Assembly: GCF_003001935.1 (NCBI RefSeq)
Contig: NZ_PVNG01000002.1
Span: 372,001-436,000, forward strand
Length of the DNA stretch: 64,000 bases
Direction of reading: 5' to 3'
From: Nonomuraea fuscirosea
GTDB taxonomy: Bacteria; Actinomycetota; Actinomycetes; Streptosporangiales; Streptosporangiaceae
The position numbers and the translations under genes were made by a program. Each line of letters starts with the position of its first letter. Position 1 is the stretch's first letter. Under the pieces are notes generated by a model. That model saw only the letters and a program-made list of their open reading frames with translations. It was not told the DNA's origin and did no database searches. Below, one piece after another: positions 36,146 to 44,867 of the stretch.

Positions 36146-38722
36146 CTAACGTGCCACCTGCGCGAGCAGGGCGCGGGCGTTGCCGGCGGCCTGGCGGTCG
36201 CCGGCCCGCTCGAAGACCTCCAGCGCCGTGCCCGCCAGCTCCCGCGCCCGCGCCGTCGCGCCCTCCGCCCGGTTCACCCGGGCCAGGCCCAGCAGGGCGT
36301 GGGCGTCGAGCAGGCGGTCGCCGAGACGGACGGCGATGCCTCTGGCCCGTTCGGCGGCGGCCCTGGCCTCGGGCTTGGCGCCCTGCGCCAGGCGTACCGC
36401 GGCCAGGTCGAGCAGGGTGTCGGCCTGCCGGTGCCGGTCGCCCAGCTCGGTGAGGTGATCGACGGCGCGGGTCAGGTGGCCGGCGGCCTCGTCCAGGCGG
36501 CCGGCCCGGCGCAGCACCGCGCCGAGCACGCTCTCGGCGTCGGCCGCGTCGCGCTGGTTCCCCGCCGTCTCCAGGCACGACACCAGCGCCCGCTCGGCCT
36601 CCTCCAGCCGGCCCCGCTCCAGGTGCACCCGACCGAGCCGGCGCCGGGCGTGGTTCACGTCGCGGGTGCGGCCCTGGCGCAGGAACATGCCCAGCGCGAG
36701 CCGCAGCCTCTCGTGCGCCAGGTCCCATTCGCGTTCGGCGAGATGCAGGTCGCCCAGGTCGAGCAGGACGAGCGCCTCGCTCCTGTCGTCGGCGGAGCGG
36801 CGGGCCGACTCCAGCGCCCGGCCGGACACCGCCCGCCAGTCGTCGAGGAAGCGGTGCCGCTCCAGGTAGGGCGCCAGCAGGTGCGCCAGCCGCCAGCAGG
36901 GGTCGTCGAGCCCCGCGTCGTGCAGGTCGGCGACCAGGCTCACCAGGAACGAGCGCTCGGCGTCCAGCCACTCGACCGACTCCCTGATGTCGCGGGTCGC
37001 CACGGCCGTGGCCGGATCGCCCGACACCAGCGAGAACCGCGAGGCCCGCACCCTGGCCAGCACCACCGCCGACACCTTGGCCAGCACGCCGGGCACCGGC
37101 TGCTCGCGGGCGAACAGCCGGGTCAGCGCGTGCATCCGGTAGCGGACCTGCCCCGCCGCGTCGACGCCCGCCGTCTCCAGCAGCCCGGCGTCCACCAGCG
37201 CCTCGGCTCCGCCGCCGAGCTGGTCGGTCAGCCAGTCGGCGAAGTCGGGCGCGGACAGGGCGCCGAGGCCGCGCAGCGTCAGCCTGGCCGGCTCGGGCAG
37301 CCCGTCGTAGCCGACGGTGAACACGCTGCGCACCGTCCGGTCGCCCGCGTGCAGCCGGTCGAGCCGCTCGTGCTCGTCCTCCAGCAGGCCCACCAGGTAG
37401 TCGACGGTCCACTCCGGGCGCGCCGCCAGCCTGGAGGCGGCGATGCGCAGCGCGATCGGCAGCCCGCCGCAGAACCTGGCCAGCCGGCCCATCGCCGTGT
37501 CCGCGGGCCGCCCGGAACCGGCCGTCAGCAGGTCGAGCGACTCCTCCGGACCGAGCACGCCCACCGACAGCCGGGTCGCCCCGGTCAGGCCGCCCAGCGG
37601 GGACCTGCTGGTCACGACCGTCGGACAGGAGGTCAGCAGGGGGCGCACCTGCGCCTCGTCGATGGCGTTGTCGAGCAGCACCAGCAGCCGCCGGTTGGCG
37701 CAGTAGGCGCGGAACAGGCGCTCACGCTGCTCCAGCGTCGCCGGGATGGCCTGGGCCGGGCAGCCCAGCCAGCGCAGGAAGTCCTCCAGGACGGCCACGG
37801 GGGCCGTCGTCTCGCGCAGGTCGGCGTACAGGATGCCGTCGGGGTACGCCTCGCGCCCGCGCCAGGCCGCGCGCACGGCCAGCGCCGACTTGCCCGCGCC
37901 CGCCTGGCCGTGGACCACCACCTGGTCGCCGAGCACCCGGTCGAGCAGGTCGGCGCGGCCGGTGAAGTCGTGGATGTCGGGCGGCAGCAGCACCGGCGGC
38001 CCCGCCGAGACGTGCAGCGAGACGTCGTCGTGCAGCATGCGGTGGTAGAGGAGCTGCAGCTCGGAGTCGGGCTCGATGGCGTGCCCGCCGTCGAGCTGGT
38101 CGCGCAGCACCGCGTACGCGGCCAGCGCGTCCACCCGGCGGCCGCTGCGGTAGAGGGCCAGCATGTACTGGCCGCGGAAGCGCTGCCACGTCGGATGCTG
38201 CTTGGTCAGCCGGCGCAGCTCCACCAGCAGCTCGCGGTGCCGGCCCGCGTCGAGGTCGGCCTGCAGCCTGCGCTCCAGCGCCAGCAGCCGCAGCTCCTCC
38301 AGCTCCTCGCGCAGCCGCCGCGTCTCGGCCCAGCGCTCGCCCTCGGGATCGACGTCCTCCAGGAGGTCGCCCCGCCACAGGCCCAGCGCCTCCTCGTAGG
38401 CGCCCTTGTCGACCAGCAGCCGGAAACGGTCGACGTCGAGCTGCTCGTCGCGCAGCGCCAGCACGTAGGACCCGGCCACGGTGCTGATCACGTCCTTGCC
38501 GACGAGCCGGCGCAGCTCGCCCACGTAACCGCGGACCAGCGAGTCGGAGCGGTCGCCGCCCTCACGCGGCCACAGCAGCCTGCGCAGCCGCTCGACCGTC
38601 AGCGGGCGGCCCGCGTTCAGCAGGAACATCGCGAGCAGGTCGCGGTGCTTGGGCACGGTCGGGGTGCGGTCGTGCCCCTCGCCGTCGCGTACCTCAAGCG
38701 GCCCCATGATGCGAAATTCCAC
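36146..38722 (-). CDS. AfsR/SARP-type transcriptional regulator with NB-ARC and TPR
   Basis: This 858-residue regulator has an OmpR-like DNA-binding domain (about 1-90), a bacterial transcriptional activation domain (about 97-232) and an NB-ARC-type ATPase (P-loop GQAGAGKSA near 272, LLVLLDNA). A C-terminal TPR region (about 610-858) completes it. Such proteins activate secondary-metabolism or developmental genes in actinomycetes. The start MEFRIMGPLEVRDG (ATG 38722) is family-like. No biosynthetic cluster adjoins it. A transposable element lies immediately upstream and may have separated it from former neighbours. Confidence 0.92.
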   Translation of the reverse strand: MEFRIMGPLEVRDGEGHDRTPTVPKHRDLLAMFLLNAGRPLTVERLRRLLWPREGGDRSDSLVRGYVGELRRLVGKDVISTVAGSYVLALRDEQLDVDRFRLLVDKGAYEEALGLWRGDLLEDVDPEGERWAETRRLREELEELRLLALERRLQADLDAGRHRELLVELRRLTKQHPTWQRFRGQYMLALYRSGRRVDALAAYAVLRDQLDGGHAIEPDSELQLLYHRMLHDDVSLHVSAGPPVLLPPDIHDFTGRADLLDRVLGDQVVVHGQAGAGKSALAVRAAWRGREAYPDGILYADLRETTAPVAVLEDFLRWLGCPAQAIPATLEQRERLFRAYCANRRLLVLLDNAIDEAQVRPLLTSCPTVVTSRSPLGGLTGATRLSVGVLGPEESLDLLTAGSGRPADTAMGRLARFCGGLPIALRIAASRLAARPEWTVDYLVGLLEDEHERLDRLHAGDRTVRSVFTVGYDGLPEPARLTLRGLGALSAPDFADWLTDQLGGGAEALVDAGLLETAGVDAAGQVRYRMHALTRLFAREQPVPGVLAKVSAVVLARVRASRFSLVSGDPATAVATRDIRESVEWLDAERSFLVSLVADLHDAGLDDPCWRLAHLLAPYLERHRFLDDWRAVSGRALESARRSADDRSEALVLLDLGDLHLAEREWDLAHERLRLALGMFLRQGRTRDVNHARRRLGRVHLERGRLEEAERALVSCLETAGNQRDAADAESVLGAVLRRAGRLDEAAGHLTRAVDHLTELGDRHRQADTLLDLAAVRLAQGAKPEARAAAERARGIAVRLGDRLLDAHALLGLARVNRAEGATARARELAGTALEVFERAGDRQAAGNARALLAQVAR

Positions 38723-38768
38723 GCGGCCTTCCTTCGGGGAGGAGATCTCGATCAGAATGGCACACTTG

Positions 38769-38950
38769 TTGACATCCTCCCCCTCCTGAAGGCGGGGGGA
38801 TTCCCACGGTCGCCCATGGGTCTTCCTGCTTCACCGCCGGTCGCCCGCCCGAGGGGAGTCTCGTTGAGGTCTTACACCGGCTCCACAGGCGTTTCAGCTC
38901 TCCGCCGGCCCGGCGGCGAGCACGTTCCTGGCCGCGTTCACATCCCGGTC
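38769..38950 (-). ncRNA. Probable omega RNA (right-end guide RNA scaffold)
   Basis: In TnpB elements the 3' end of tnpB and the right end are transcribed as the guide scaffold. Here the hairpin CCCCCCGCCTTCAGGAGGGGG followed by AGGATGTCAA ends at 38769. The flanking guide would read CAAGTGTGCCATTCTGATCG (minus strand, 38768-38749). The 5' boundary is a guess. Confidence 0.5.
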
Positions 38951-40009
38951 ATGGACCGCGCCGCAGGCGCACTGCCATTCCCGGATGTTCAACGGCATCT
39001 TCTCTTGCAGGGCGCCGCAGGCCGAGCACAGCCTAGAGGAGGGGAACCAGCGGTCCACCGCCACCAGCGTGCGCCCGTACCAGCGTGCTTTGTACTCCAG
39101 CATGGAGCGCATCTGTCGCCAGGCCGCGTCGGAGATGGCGCGGGCCAGGCGGTGGTTCTTGACCAGGTTGCGGACGGTCAAATCTTCAACGGCGATCGCT
39201 TGGTTCTCACGAACAAGCCGTGTGGTGACCTTGTGCAGGTGGTCTGTCCTGCGGTCGGCGATGCGGGCGTACACTCGGGCCACCTTGAGCCGGGCCTTGG
39301 CCCGGTTGTTCGAGCCCTTCTCCTTGCGGGCCAGCGCCCGCTGGGCTTTGGCCAGCTTGCGCCGGTCGCGGCGCTCATGCCGGGGGTTGACGATCTTCTC
39401 GCCGGTGGACAGGGTGGCCAGCACGGTGATACCCGCATCGACGCCCACCGCCTGCTCTGCCGGAGCGAGCGGGGCGATCGTCTCCTCCACCAGGAGGGAC
39501 ACGAACCAGCGCCCGGCCGCGTCCCGGCTCACGGTCACCGTGGACGGCTCGGCGCCTTCCGGAAGCGGACGCGACCACACGATCGCCAGCGGGGCGTCCA
39601 TCTTCGCCAGCGCCAACTCCCCATCCCGCCAGCGGAACGCCGAGCGGGTGTACTCCGCCGACGCCCGCGACTTCTTACGGGACTTGAAGACCGGGTACTT
39701 GGCGCGCTTGGCGAAGAAGTTCGCGAATCCGGCTTGCAGATGGCGAAGTGCCTGCTGAAGAGGGACCGAGGACACCTCGCGCAGGAAGCCGAACTCGGTG
39801 CTGCGCTTCCACTCGGTGAGCATCGCCGACGACTCGGCATAGGAGACCCGTTCGCCTTCCAGCTTGTAGGCGCGGGTGCGCTCCTCCAGGGCTTTGTTGT
39901 AGACGAGGCGGACGCAGCCGAACGTCCGGGCAAGCTCTCCGGCCTGCTCGGGGGTCGGGTAGAAGCGGTACTTGTAGGCCCGCTTCACGATCTGCGTCAC
40001 GCCCTGCAT
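38894..40009 (-). CDS. tnpB: RNA-guided endonuclease TnpB (IS605 OrfB family)
   Basis: This 371-residue protein is of full length. It has the N-terminal helix-turn-helix/wedge region (KRAYKYRFYPTPEQ) and an intact RuvC triad: D191 in VGVDAGI, E275 in IAVEDL and D354/D356 in HDRDVNAARN. The zinc ribbon has C328, C331, C347 and C349, with the second pair as CxC. It would nick or cut DNA guided by omega RNA, helping the element persist. All catalytic residues are present, so it is probably active. Confidence 0.93.
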   Translation of the reverse strand: MQGVTQIVKRAYKYRFYPTPEQAGELARTFGCVRLVYNKALEERTRAYKLEGERVSYAESSAMLTEWKRSTEFGFLREVSSVPLQQALRHLQAGFANFFAKRAKYPVFKSRKKSRASAEYTRSAFRWRDGELALAKMDAPLAIVWSRPLPEGAEPSTVTVSRDAAGRWFVSLLVEETIAPLAPAEQAVGVDAGITVLATLSTGEKIVNPRHERRDRRKLAKAQRALARKEKGSNNRAKARLKVARVYARIADRRTDHLHKVTTRLVRENQAIAVEDLTVRNLVKNHRLARAISDAAWRQMRSMLEYKARWYGRTLVAVDRWFPSSRLCSACGALQEKMPLNIREWQCACGAVHDRDVNAARNVLAAGPAES

Positions 40010-40150
40010 CCTATCGAACGATCAAGAAAAACTCGTGTGCTTGTTCGATTGCGGCGGTTCACCTGGCGGCGAATCGCCTGTTCCGGCCCTGCTCCGCAGG
40101 GGGTCGATTCCTCCTCCGCCTGAAGGCGGGGGTTTCCTCGGAGGTTTTTG

Positions 40151-43100
40151 ATGACCGCCCTCACTTCTTCCGATCCGCGACGGCTGGGCCGCTACTGGCT
40201 GGCCGGCCGCCTCGGCGCGGGTGGCCAGGGTGTCGTGTACGAGGCGTACGGCGAGAGCGGCGAGCGGGTCGCGGTCAAGGTGCCCAGGCTCGACGGCCCC
40301 GAGGCGCGGGCCAGGCTGGCCAAGGAGGCGGCCGCGGCCGGGCGGGTGGCCTCGTTCTGCACCGCCGCCGTGATCGAGGCCCAGGTCGAGCAGGCGCCGC
40401 TGTACATCGTCAGCGAGTACGTCCCCGGGCCGAGCCTGCGCCGGGCGGTGACCGAATCCGGGCCTTACGGGGCCGACGCGCTGCGCCGGCTCGCGATCGG
40501 CGTGGCCACCGCGCTGACCGCCATCCACCAGGCCGGCATCGTGCACCGCGATCTCAAACCGGACAACATCATCCTCGGTCCCGACGGGCCCCGCGTGATC
40601 GACTTCGGCGTGGCCCGCGAGACCGGGCCCACCACGACGGGACCGATCATGGGCACGCCCGGCTACATGGCCCCCGAGGTGCTCACCGGCCGCGCCGCCA
40701 CCGGGGCGGCCGACGTGTGGGCGTGGGCGATGGTGCTGCTGTTCGCGGCACGGGGGAGCGACGCGATCCCGGCGGGCGAGCCGATGGCGGTGGTGAGCCG
40801 GGTGCTGGAGTTCACGGCCGACGTCACGGGACTGCCGGACGAGATCGCGCCGCTGGTCTCCGCCGCCACTGCCCACGACCCCGCCACCCGTCCTGCCGCC
40901 GGTGACCTGCTGCTCGGCCTGCTGGGGCTGCCAGGCGACGGTGGTGGCGGTCCGCTGGGGGACGGCCCCAGGGACGGCGGCGAGCCGGTGGACGACCCAC
41001 TGGTCCGCGGCAGCGGCGTGGCGGCGGAGCTCACCGGAGAGGCGGATCCCGGCCTGGGCGCGGTGGCCGAGGAGCTGTACCGCGAGCTGAGCGAGGCGGA
41101 GCGGGCCTGCGTGCCCGAGGTCTTCCTGCGCATGCTCGACGGCGACACGCTGCGCCCGGTGCGGCGTGACGAGCTGCCGGAGATCGAGGGCCTGGACGCC
41201 ATGCTCGACCTCTTCGCCGCCGCGGGCCTGGTGACGCGGCGCGAGGAGACGCCCGAGAGCGAGCGGACGCCCGAGCCGTCCGGGGAGGCAAGTAAGCCGC
41301 TCGGAGAGGCGGACGAGCGGACTGGGGAGGCGGGCGAGCAGCGCGGAGAGGCAGGCGAGCTGTCCCGGAAGGCGGGTGAGCGGTCCGGGGTGGTGGGTGA
41401 GCGGTCCGGGGTGGTGTATGGGTTGCCTGCGCCGGGGTTGGTGCGGGCGTGGCCGCGGTTGCGGGAATGGGTGGCGGCCAACCGTGACGGGCTGCCCGTG
41501 CACCGCCGTCTGGCCGACGCCGCCGCCGAGTGGGACGGTCATGGCAGGCGGCCCGCTGACCTGATGCAGGGCACGCCGCTCGACCGAACGCTGCGGTGGG
41601 CGGCCGCTGAGCGCAGGGACCTCACGCTGGCCAGGCGGGAGCGCGAGTTCCTCGACGCCGCAGCGGCCGAGGTGCGCAGGCGCGGCAGGAGGCGTGGCCT
41701 GATCGCGGCGGCGCTGGCCGTGCTGCTGGTCGTCGCGCTGGGCGGGCTGGGGACGGCCGAATACCTGCGCAGGGAGTCCGTACGCCAGCGCGACGACGCC
41801 AGGGCCAAGGAGCTGGCGCTGCGCGCGTCCGGGCTGCGTGAGGTGGAGCCGGAGCTGGCCCGGCTGCTGTCCGTGGCGGCCTGGCGGCTGTCACCGGAGA
41901 CGACGGAAGCGCGGGGAGCGTTGCTCGACTCGGCGTCCCAGCACGTGAGCGACGTGTTCACGGCCCCGTACGTGGACTCGTCGAGCGTGCAGGCGCTCGA
42001 CGTGGACGGCCGCATCCTGGCCGCCGCGACGGACGGCACCGCCCGGCTCTGGGACGTGACGAGCGGGCGGCGGCTGCGCGAGGTCACCGGGATCGGCACG
42101 GGCGTGACCCGGCTGGCCGTGAGCCGCGACGGCCGCAGCCTGGCCGCGCTGGACGACGACGGCGTGCGGGTGTGGGACACCGTCACCGGCCGGCCGCTCG
42201 GCGGCCCGTTCGCGAAGGAGGCGGGCGGGTTCGACGGGCTGGAGTTCGACCGGTCCGGCCGCCTGATCTCCGCGCCACGCCCGTCGGGCGGCGCGGAATG
42301 GTGGGACGTGTCCAAGCGTGCCCGGCTCACCGCTCCCGGCGGAGCGGCGCTCGTCGGGGTCAGCCCCGACGGCCGCTACGGGGTCGTCGCCGCCGGCCAG
42401 CGGACGGCCGAGGTGTGGGACCTGCGGCGGGGGCGGCGGCTGCGCCTTCCCTCGCTGCCCGGCACCGGCACCACGACCGCCGCCGCCTTCAGCGACGACA
42501 GCCGGGCGCTGGCGCTCGTCGAGGACACGCCACGCCACGACAAGCCCATCACCCACCTGTACGACCTGACCACGCGTACGGCGAAGCAGCCCGTCGAGGG
42601 CAGCACGTTGCAGGCCGCGGACTTCGTCTTCGGCGGCGGGTACATCGCCCTGTGGTCACCGGGGGAGCAGCTCACCGTGGCCCGGTGGGACGGCTGGACG
42701 ACCATGCTGACCCTCCCGCTGCCCGCCGATCCCGTACAGGTGCGCTACGACCTGGTGGGCAGGGCCGTGCGGGTGCTGAACGGGCAGGGCGGGGTCGTCA
42801 CCCTGGACGTCTCCATGATGTTCGACCGGCCGCTGCGGCTCGACCCGCCGCTCGACCACGACGTCGTCACCCTCAAGGTGGCGCCCGGCGGCCGGATGCT
42901 GGCCGTCAAGCGGGAACCTTCGGCGCTCACCGCCCATCAGCTGCGCACCCTGGAACTGCTCGACCCGGCGACCGGCGCGCGGAAGGCCGGTCCGATCGCC
43001 TGGAAGGGCGAGGGGAAGGCGATGGCCTTCAGCCGGGACGGCACCCGGCTGGCCTTCGGCGACGGGGAGGTGGTCCGCCTGCTCGACGTCGCCTCCGGGC

Positions 43101-44089
43101 GGGTCACGCAGCAGTTCGGGCTCGTCGCCGAGCAGGGCGACAGCGCCTCGGGACCGGCCTACAGCGTTTCGGAGCAGATAGAGGGCACCTTCGAGCCGTC
43201 CGAGAGTGCTCCCGAGCCGTCCGACAGTGCCTCCGGGCCGCCCGGCGGCGGTCCTTCCGAACCCGAGCCCGCCGACAGTGCCCCCGAATCATCCGACAGT
43301 GTCTCCGAGTCGGCCGACAGTGCCTCCGAGCCGTCTGAGAGTGCCGCCGAGTCGGCCGAGAGTGCTTCCGAGCGGCCCAGTAGCGTCTCCGAGCTGGCCT
43401 TCGGGCCCGATGGCAGGACGCTGGCGGTGCAGCCGGACGGGGGCGAGTTCTTCGTGGTGGATCTGCGGGATCTCAAGCGCAGGTCGTTCGCCGGCAGCGG
43501 TGTGCCGGGTGGCGGGCCGATGGAGTTCGCCCCTGACGGCGCCCGGCTGTTCGTCGCGGAGCCGCAGCCGCGGCTCTACGACGCCGGCCGCGACGCCCTC
43601 GTGCCTGTGGCCGCCGGCACCGGAAGCCTCGAAGGTGCCTTCGCCTACAGCCCCGACGGGCGCAGGATCGCCTTCTCCGGGCCGGACCGGATCACCCTCT
43701 GGGACCGCGACCTGCGCACCCGGCTCGGCGCCTTCCCCGTGACGGCCGGGATGCGGGAGGCCATCATGCTGACGTGGTCGCCGGACGGCCGCTGGATCGC
43801 CTCGTTCGAGGACGGGCCGCGGCTGCGGTTGTGGGACGTGGCGAGCGGGCGGCAGATCGGGGTCGTGTACGACGGGCTGGCGGAGTCCGACATCGACAAC
43901 GCCTGGCTCGGCTTCTCGGCCGACGGGACGAAGCTGCACAGCCTGGGTGTCGACGGCACCTTCCGTACGCACGAGCTCGACGGCGCCCGGCTGGCCGCGA
44001 CGGTGTGCGAGCTGGCCGGTCGCGCGCTCACCACCAGCGAGTGGAGGGACTACATGCCCGGCGTCGACCCGTTCGCCCTGTGCACCTGA
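40151..44089 (+). CDS. Ser/Thr protein kinase with nSTAND-like region and WD40 propeller
   Basis: This 1312-residue protein begins with a kinase domain (about 12-255) having GAGGQG, K43, HRDLKPDN (132-139), DFG (151-153) and APE. Residues 300-510 resemble the region after the NTPase in nSTAND proteins (AAGLVTRRE, then LVRAWPRLREWVAANRDGLPVHRRL). It contains an in-frame repeat insertion (366-422; TGEAGEQRGEAGE). A membrane helix (about 515-534) precedes an extracytoplasmic WD40-like propeller (about 560-1310), which has its own ~85-residue Glu/Pro/Ser/Asp repeat insertion (about 1000-1080). ATG 40151 follows GGAGG, which lies at the very edge of the IS element. Its target is unknown. Confidence 0.9.
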   Translation: MTALTSSDPRRLGRYWLAGRLGAGGQGVVYEAYGESGERVAVKVPRLDGPEARARLAKEAAAAGRVASFCTAAVIEAQVEQAPLYIVSEYVPGPSLRRAVTESGPYGADALRRLAIGVATALTAIHQAGIVHRDLKPDNIILGPDGPRVIDFGVARETGPTTTGPIMGTPGYMAPEVLTGRAATGAADVWAWAMVLLFAARGSDAIPAGEPMAVVSRVLEFTADVTGLPDEIAPLVSAATAHDPATRPAAGDLLLGLLGLPGDGGGGPLGDGPRDGGEPVDDPLVRGSGVAAELTGEADPGLGAVAEELYRELSEAERACVPEVFLRMLDGDTLRPVRRDELPEIEGLDAMLDLFAAAGLVTRREETPESERTPEPSGEASKPLGEADERTGEAGEQRGEAGELSRKAGERSGVVGERSGVVYGLPAPGLVRAWPRLREWVAANRDGLPVHRRLADAAAEWDGHGRRPADLMQGTPLDRTLRWAAAERRDLTLARREREFLDAAAAEVRRRGRRRGLIAAALAVLLVVALGGLGTAEYLRRESVRQRDDARAKELALRASGLREVEPELARLLSVAAWRLSPETTEARGALLDSASQHVSDVFTAPYVDSSSVQALDVDGRILAAATDGTARLWDVTSGRRLREVTGIGTGVTRLAVSRDGRSLAALDDDGVRVWDTVTGRPLGGPFAKEAGGFDGLEFDRSGRLISAPRPSGGAEWWDVSKRARLTAPGGAALVGVSPDGRYGVVAAGQRTAEVWDLRRGRRLRLPSLPGTGTTTAAAFSDDSRALALVEDTPRHDKPITHLYDLTTRTAKQPVEGSTLQAADFVFGGGYIALWSPGEQLTVARWDGWTTMLTLPLPADPVQVRYDLVGRAVRVLNGQGGVVTLDVSMMFDRPLRLDPPLDHDVVTLKVAPGGRMLAVKREPSALTAHQLRTLELLDPATGARKAGPIAWKGEGKAMAFSRDGTRLAFGDGEVVRLLDVASGRVTQQFGLVAEQGDSASGPAYSVSEQIEGTFEPSESAPEPSDSASGPPGGGPSEPEPADSAPESSDSVSESADSASEPSESAAESAESASERPSSVSELAFGPDGRTLAVQPDGGEFFVVDLRDLKRRSFAGSGVPGGGPMEFAPDGARLFVAEPQPRLYDAGRDALVPVAAGTGSLEGAFAYSPDGRRIAFSGPDRITLWDRDLRTRLGAFPVTAGMREAIMLTWSPDGRWIASFEDGPRLRLWDVASGRQIGVVYDGLAESDIDNAWLGFSADGTKLHSLGVDGTFRTHELDGARLAATVCELAGRALTTSEWRDYMPGVDPFALCT
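43135..43395. repeat. Degenerate in-frame repeat in the WD40 kinase
   Basis: Blocks such as GAGCCGTCCGAGAGTGC, GAGCCGTCCGACAGTGCC and GAGTCGGCCGACAGTGCC recur at roughly 24-30 bp spacing. They encode EPSDSA/ESADSA motifs within the propeller. Confidence 0.8.
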
Positions 44090-44841
44090 CCGTCATCGGA
44101 GCCGTCGCCCTCTGAGCCGGTGCCGCTCGCCCAGGCCCTGGCCGTGCGGACGATCTCCTCCAGGTGGTCGCTGTGCGCGCCGTGCCAGTAGACCTGGCCG
44201 CAGGCGGCGCAACGGCCGTACGCGTCGTAGCTGCGTCGCGTGCCCGCCTCCAGCCGGAGCTCGACCTCCTCCTTCGGCACCGGCACCAGTACGCCGTTGC
44301 ACGCGGTGCAGCGCGTCCATGGACGCAACGGCGGGGAGAAGCGTTCGAGCAGGTCGCGGAGCTGGTCGGCGGGGGCCGAGCCGCGCACGTAGGCGCCCAG
44401 CCACAGCGCGCGGCGGCGCAGCAGGCCGCGGTCCTGGGTGAGCAGCACCCGCCGCTCCTCGTTGGCCTGCACCACCAGCGCCGGGTCGTCCATGTCGTTG
44501 TGGTACGCGGTGTCGACGCCCAGCAGCCGCAGCCGCCGCGCCAGGGTGCCCAGGTGCACGTCCAGCAGGAACCGGGGCTCCTCGGGCAGCGGCTGGGGCC
44601 GGGGGATCGGATGCACCTCCACCACGTCGCCGTCGGCCGGCTGGTAGGAGGGCGGCACGCCCCTGCCGTTCACCATCAGGGGACCGACCTCGGTCAGCGG
44701 GACCCCGATCGACTCCACGTGGTGGCCCAGCGTCGAGGTGCCGTCGGGGGTCACCTCCTGCCACTCGTGGCGGCGGTTCGCGGGCAGGAACATCCTCAGT
44801 TCTGAGGAGATGCGCAGGCGTGCGGTCGTCACAATGTCCAT
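44050..44841 (-). CDS. Mut7-C RNase-like protein with ubiquitin-like domain
   Basis: This protein of about 263 residues joins an N-terminal Mut7-C ubiquitin-like domain (about 10-85; ends GDVVEVHPI) to a PIN-like Mut7-C domain (FLLDVHLGTLARRLRLLGVDTAYHND, DDPALVVQANEERRVLLTQDRGLLRRR). A zinc ribbon with two CxxC knuckles follows (CTAC, CAAC). The acidic residues of the PIN fold are present, so RNase activity is likely. It may start at ATG 44841 or at a leaderless GTG at 44832 (CAGAAT 7 bases upstream). Its 3' end overlaps the kinase gene by 40 bases in convergent orientation. Confidence 0.9.
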   Translation of the reverse strand: MDIVTTARLRISSELRMFLPANRRHEWQEVTPDGTSTLGHHVESIGVPLTEVGPLMVNGRGVPPSYQPADGDVVEVHPIPRPQPLPEEPRFLLDVHLGTLARRLRLLGVDTAYHNDMDDPALVVQANEERRVLLTQDRGLLRRRALWLGAYVRGSAPADQLRDLLERFSPPLRPWTRCTACNGVLVPVPKEEVELRLEAGTRRSYDAYGRCAACGQVYWHGAHSDHLEEIVRTARAWASGTGSEGDGSDDGQVHRANGSTPGM

Positions 44842-44867
44842 TCTGTGACACCGAGTACCGTGAATTC

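Larger units (their letters stand above)
38769..40145 (-). mobile_element. IS200/IS605-superfamily element, IS1341-like (TnpB only)
   Basis: The element encodes TnpB but no TnpA Y1 transposase, so it is probably non-autonomous. Both ends carry a similar subterminal hairpin in direct orientation: CCTGAAGGCGGGGGG near 38785-38799 and CCTGAAGGCGGGGG near 40119-40132. On the minus strand the right end finishes GGAGGATGTCAA at 38769, the usual boundary before the guide. The left boundary is uncertain and lies within about 10 bases of the kinase start at 40151. Confidence 0.75.

Noticed and set aside
36299..40123. Very long plus-strand open frame opposite the AfsR-like and TnpB genes
   Set aside because: It is antisense to two well-supported genes, is rich in Arg/Gln/Gly/Pro and shows no domain. 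Long shadow frames are expected in GC-rich DNA.
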